From JAHHUH01 sp045123075 (GTDB lineage: Bacteria > Bacillota > Negativicutes > Acidaminococcales > Acidaminococcaceae): a stretch of 15,819 nucleotides of DNA. Shown here piece by piece: positions 14,045 through 15,819 of the stretch; the first letter of the stretch is position 1, and every line of letters starts with the position of its first letter. The translations under genes were made by a program, and so were the position numbers. The stretch is from positions 1 through 15,819 of the forward strand of contig JBGVIJ010000048.1 of NCBI GenBank assembly GCA_045123075.1, given 5' to 3'. The notes beneath the pieces are model-generated. The model had not been told where the DNA came from. It ran no database searches and saw only the letters and a list, made by a program, of their open reading frames with translations.

Positions 14045-15745
14045 ATGCACGCACTTTTAATCGCAATCAACAGTAAGTACGTTCATACAGCCTTGGGCTT
14101 GCGTTATGTAGGCGAATATGCCAAAATGCAAGGCTTTGATGTACATTTAATAGAAGAAACTATCAACACTCCTATCTTGGCGGTGTTGGAAAATATTATG
14201 GATGCCAAGGCAGAGGTTTACGCCTTTTCCGTCCATATTTGGAACAAGCCTTTCGTTTATCGCTTGATTTCCATGCTCAAGAAGCTTCGTCCGGAAGCTA
14301 CCATCGTTGTTGGTGGTCCGGAAGTAGCTTTCGATGCAGAGCGTATCTTCCAAGAAATGTCTGCCATTGATTACATTGTACAAGGCGAAGGTGAAGAAGT
14401 TTTTGCAGAATTTTTGGCAAGCTATAAAAATGGAACTATTCCTGCTCATGTAGCATATAAAGATGGGGACAAGGTTGTTCTTAATGGCGGCGTAACTGTT
14501 ATTGAAGATTTAAGCTTGTTGCCTTTTCCGTATCCCGATTTAGCAGATGTGGTAGAGGCTCACAAGATTGTTTATTATGAAGCAACTCGTGGTTGTCCCT
14601 TTAACTGCTCTTATTGCTTAAGCGGTATCTCTCGTTCAGTGCGTAAACGTCCTTTGGAATTGGTACTTCGCGATATGGATACCTTTATGGCTGCGAAGGT
14701 TGCTTTAGTTAAATTTGTAGACCGCACTTATAATTTAGATGAAAAGTACTTCTTGCCTATGATGAAGTATTTGGCAGGAGCTGCTACAGAAACTACCTTC
14801 CATTTTGAAATTAAGGCAGATATTTTGTCTGAAGAAGTACTGGACTTTTTGGCGACTGTACCTAAAGGACGCTTCCAATTTGAAATTGGCGTGCAAACTA
14901 CTAATCCGCCTACTTTGAAAGCAATTAACCGTCAAGACAATTGGGAAAGATTAGTTCATAATTGCCAAAGACTTTTAGGTTTTGGTAATATGCATTTGCA
15001 TCTCGATTTGATTGCAGGTTTGCCTTATGAAAGCTTGCGTGAGTTTAGGAAATCCTTTGATGATGTTTACGGTTTGAAGCCTGATATGTTGCAGCTTGGT
15101 TTCTTGAAAGTGCTTCCTGGTACTCAAATGAGTAAGGAAACTGAAATTCATGGCTTGCGTTATATGGATGAACCTCCTTATGAAATTTTGGCAACCAATT
15201 ATATGCCTTATGAAGAACTGCAATTCTTGAAGCGTTTGGAAAGCGTACTGGAACAAACCTATAACACTGGTAATTTCCAAAACATCTTACGATATTTAAT
15301 AGAAAAGAATAATGCAGGTGCCTTTGCCTTTTATGAAAAGCTTACCAACTGGTGGGTAGGTGCAGGTCATTATCCTCAAAGCCATAATGCGAAGGGTGTT
15401 GCTAAAATCTTGTGCGATTTCATTATGGAATGTTATGCTGATGAGGCAGATATTCTTATTGAAATTTTACGCTACGATGTTTTTGCAAGTATTCCTGGTT
15501 GGAAGCCTGAATGGTTGCGTTGGAACACAGAAGCAATTTTTGAAACTGTTTCTGACTTTTGGCGAGACGAAGAAAAAGTTGGACGCTATATTGAAGATTA
15601 CAAGTTCTCCAGTTGGCGCCAAATACATAAAAATTACCCCATTGAATTATTTAAAAATGATTTCATAACTGGTGAAGCACGTGAATATTACGTGATGGCT
15701 AAGAATGTTGGGGAAAAATCTCAAATTTTTGAAGTAATTTTGTAA
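14045..15745 (+). CDS. B12-binding-domain radical SAM protein with DUF4080-like C-terminus
   Basis: The 566-residue protein has three parts. Residues 1-140 look like a cobalamin-binding-type Rossmann domain (NSKYVHTALGLRYVGEY, VVGGPEVAFD, YIVQGEGEEVF) without a DxHxxG cobalamin ligand motif. A radical SAM core follows with Cys184, Cys188 and Cys191 in RGCPFNCSYC binding the 4Fe-4S cluster, then FEIGVQTTN and HLDLIAGLPYE. The C-terminal 180 or so residues are rich in aromatic residues and resemble DUF4080. Such proteins cleave SAM to a radical; the substrate of this family is not known to me, and I assign none. The ATG at 14045 has AAAGGAG (14031-14037) 7 nt upstream. The frame is open 47 codons further into pepF, but those codons lie across the promoter region and are not family-like. 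Confidence 0.88.
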   Translation: MHALLIAINSKYVHTALGLRYVGEYAKMQGFDVHLIEETINTPILAVLENIMDAKAEVYAFSVHIWNKPFVYRLISMLKKLRPEATIVVGGPEVAFDAERIFQEMSAIDYIVQGEGEEVFAEFLASYKNGTIPAHVAYKDGDKVVLNGGVTVIEDLSLLPFPYPDLADVVEAHKIVYYEATRGCPFNCSYCLSGISRSVRKRPLELVLRDMDTFMAAKVALVKFVDRTYNLDEKYFLPMMKYLAGAATETTFHFEIKADILSEEVLDFLATVPKGRFQFEIGVQTTNPPTLKAINRQDNWERLVHNCQRLLGFGNMHLHLDLIAGLPYESLREFRKSFDDVYGLKPDMLQLGFLKVLPGTQMSKETEIHGLRYMDEPPYEILATNYMPYEELQFLKRLESVLEQTYNTGNFQNILRYLIEKNNAGAFAFYEKLTNWWVGAGHYPQSHNAKGVAKILCDFIMECYADEADILIEILRYDVFASIPGWKPEWLRWNTEAIFETVSDFWRDEEKVGRYIEDYKFSSWRQIHKNYPIELFKNDFITGEAREYYVMAKNVGEKSQIFEVIL

Positions 15746-15752
15746 ATTTTTT

Positions 15753-15784
15753 AAGGCGTGTCATGCTTGAGCAGGACACGCCTT
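15753..15784 (+). terminator. Hairpin after the radical SAM gene, possible terminator
   Basis: AAGGCGTGTC (15753-15762) pairs perfectly with GACACGCCTT (15775-15784), and TGC/GCA can extend the stem inward. It starts 7 nt after the stop codon. Only TTCTTTG follows, a poor T-run, so termination may be partial. The last 35 bases of the window hold no recognisable feature beyond a short CGAT/ATCG dyad. Confidence 0.6.
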
Positions 15785-15819
15785 CTTTGCCAACCGATCC
15801 GAGCGTATCGCGAAAAAAT

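Noticed and set aside
15753..15819. Possible third copy of the 122-bp palindrome at the window end
   Set aside because: The hairpin shares only a short GGCGTGT/ACACGCC likeness with the outer arm of copy 1; the ATAAAATTG inner stem and the CGTACGCTTAGTACG apex are absent.
1..15819. CRISPR array, tRNA or rRNA gene, insertion sequence, prophage or defence genes
   Set aside because: I saw no regularly spaced repeats, no cloverleaf or rRNA-like stretch, no transposase or integrase motif, and all long conserved frames are accounted for by housekeeping or metabolic genes.

Overview
The window is an ordinary chromosomal stretch of a low- to mid-GC gut-type bacterium. It is dense with core genes and holds a few accessory ones. 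The queA-tgt-yajC-secD-secF order, AT-rich SD-driven spacers, TTG/GTG starts, a bile salt hydrolase and a tripartite tricarboxylate transporter (TTT) pair suggest an anaerobic intestinal Bacillota, perhaps a Negativicute of the Phascolarctobacterium/Acidaminococcus kind. That placement is inference from gene content only; there is no rRNA or tRNA gene here.

Layout. (1) 1-4640, plus strand: the 3' part of queA, then tgt, yajC, secD and secF. This operon joins queuosine tRNA modification to the Sec accessory complex and ends in a strong intrinsic terminator. (2) 4667-6890, plus strand: a promoter, tctB, tctA and a terminator. This is the membrane half of a TTT carrier, without its periplasmic binding protein. 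(3) 6893-9967, minus strand: bsh (choloylglycine hydrolase) and, upstream of it and separated by a terminator, nadE (glutamine-dependent NAD synthetase). (4) 9984-12136, plus strand: ybaK-type Cys-tRNA deacylase, divergent from nadE, then thrC with its own promoter. (5) 12106-13971, minus strand: pepF, convergent with thrC across a shared bidirectional terminator. (6) 14045-15745, plus strand: a B12-binding-type radical SAM protein with a DUF4080-like C-terminus, divergent from pepF.

The most unusual item is a pair of 122-bp imperfect palindromes, 4461-4582 after secF and 6717-6838 after tctA. They align without gaps at 112 of 122 positions. All ten differences keep or improve base pairing when read from copy 1 to copy 2, including two fully compensated pairs (C-G to A-T and T-A to A-T). 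Each copy starts at or next to a stop codon and ends 18 nt before an intrinsic terminator stem. They look like members of a small ERIC/REP-like palindromic family, or a structured 3'-UTR RNA, that I do not recognise.

Other points of note: SecF carries Gly in place of the Asp usual in its SIND motif. Two divergent promoter pairs have overlapping -10 boxes built on the same TATTATA heptamer. A dyad lies upstream of bsh. The starts of nadE, ybaK, tctB and the radical SAM gene are better placed downstream of the longest open frames, on ribosome-binding-site evidence.
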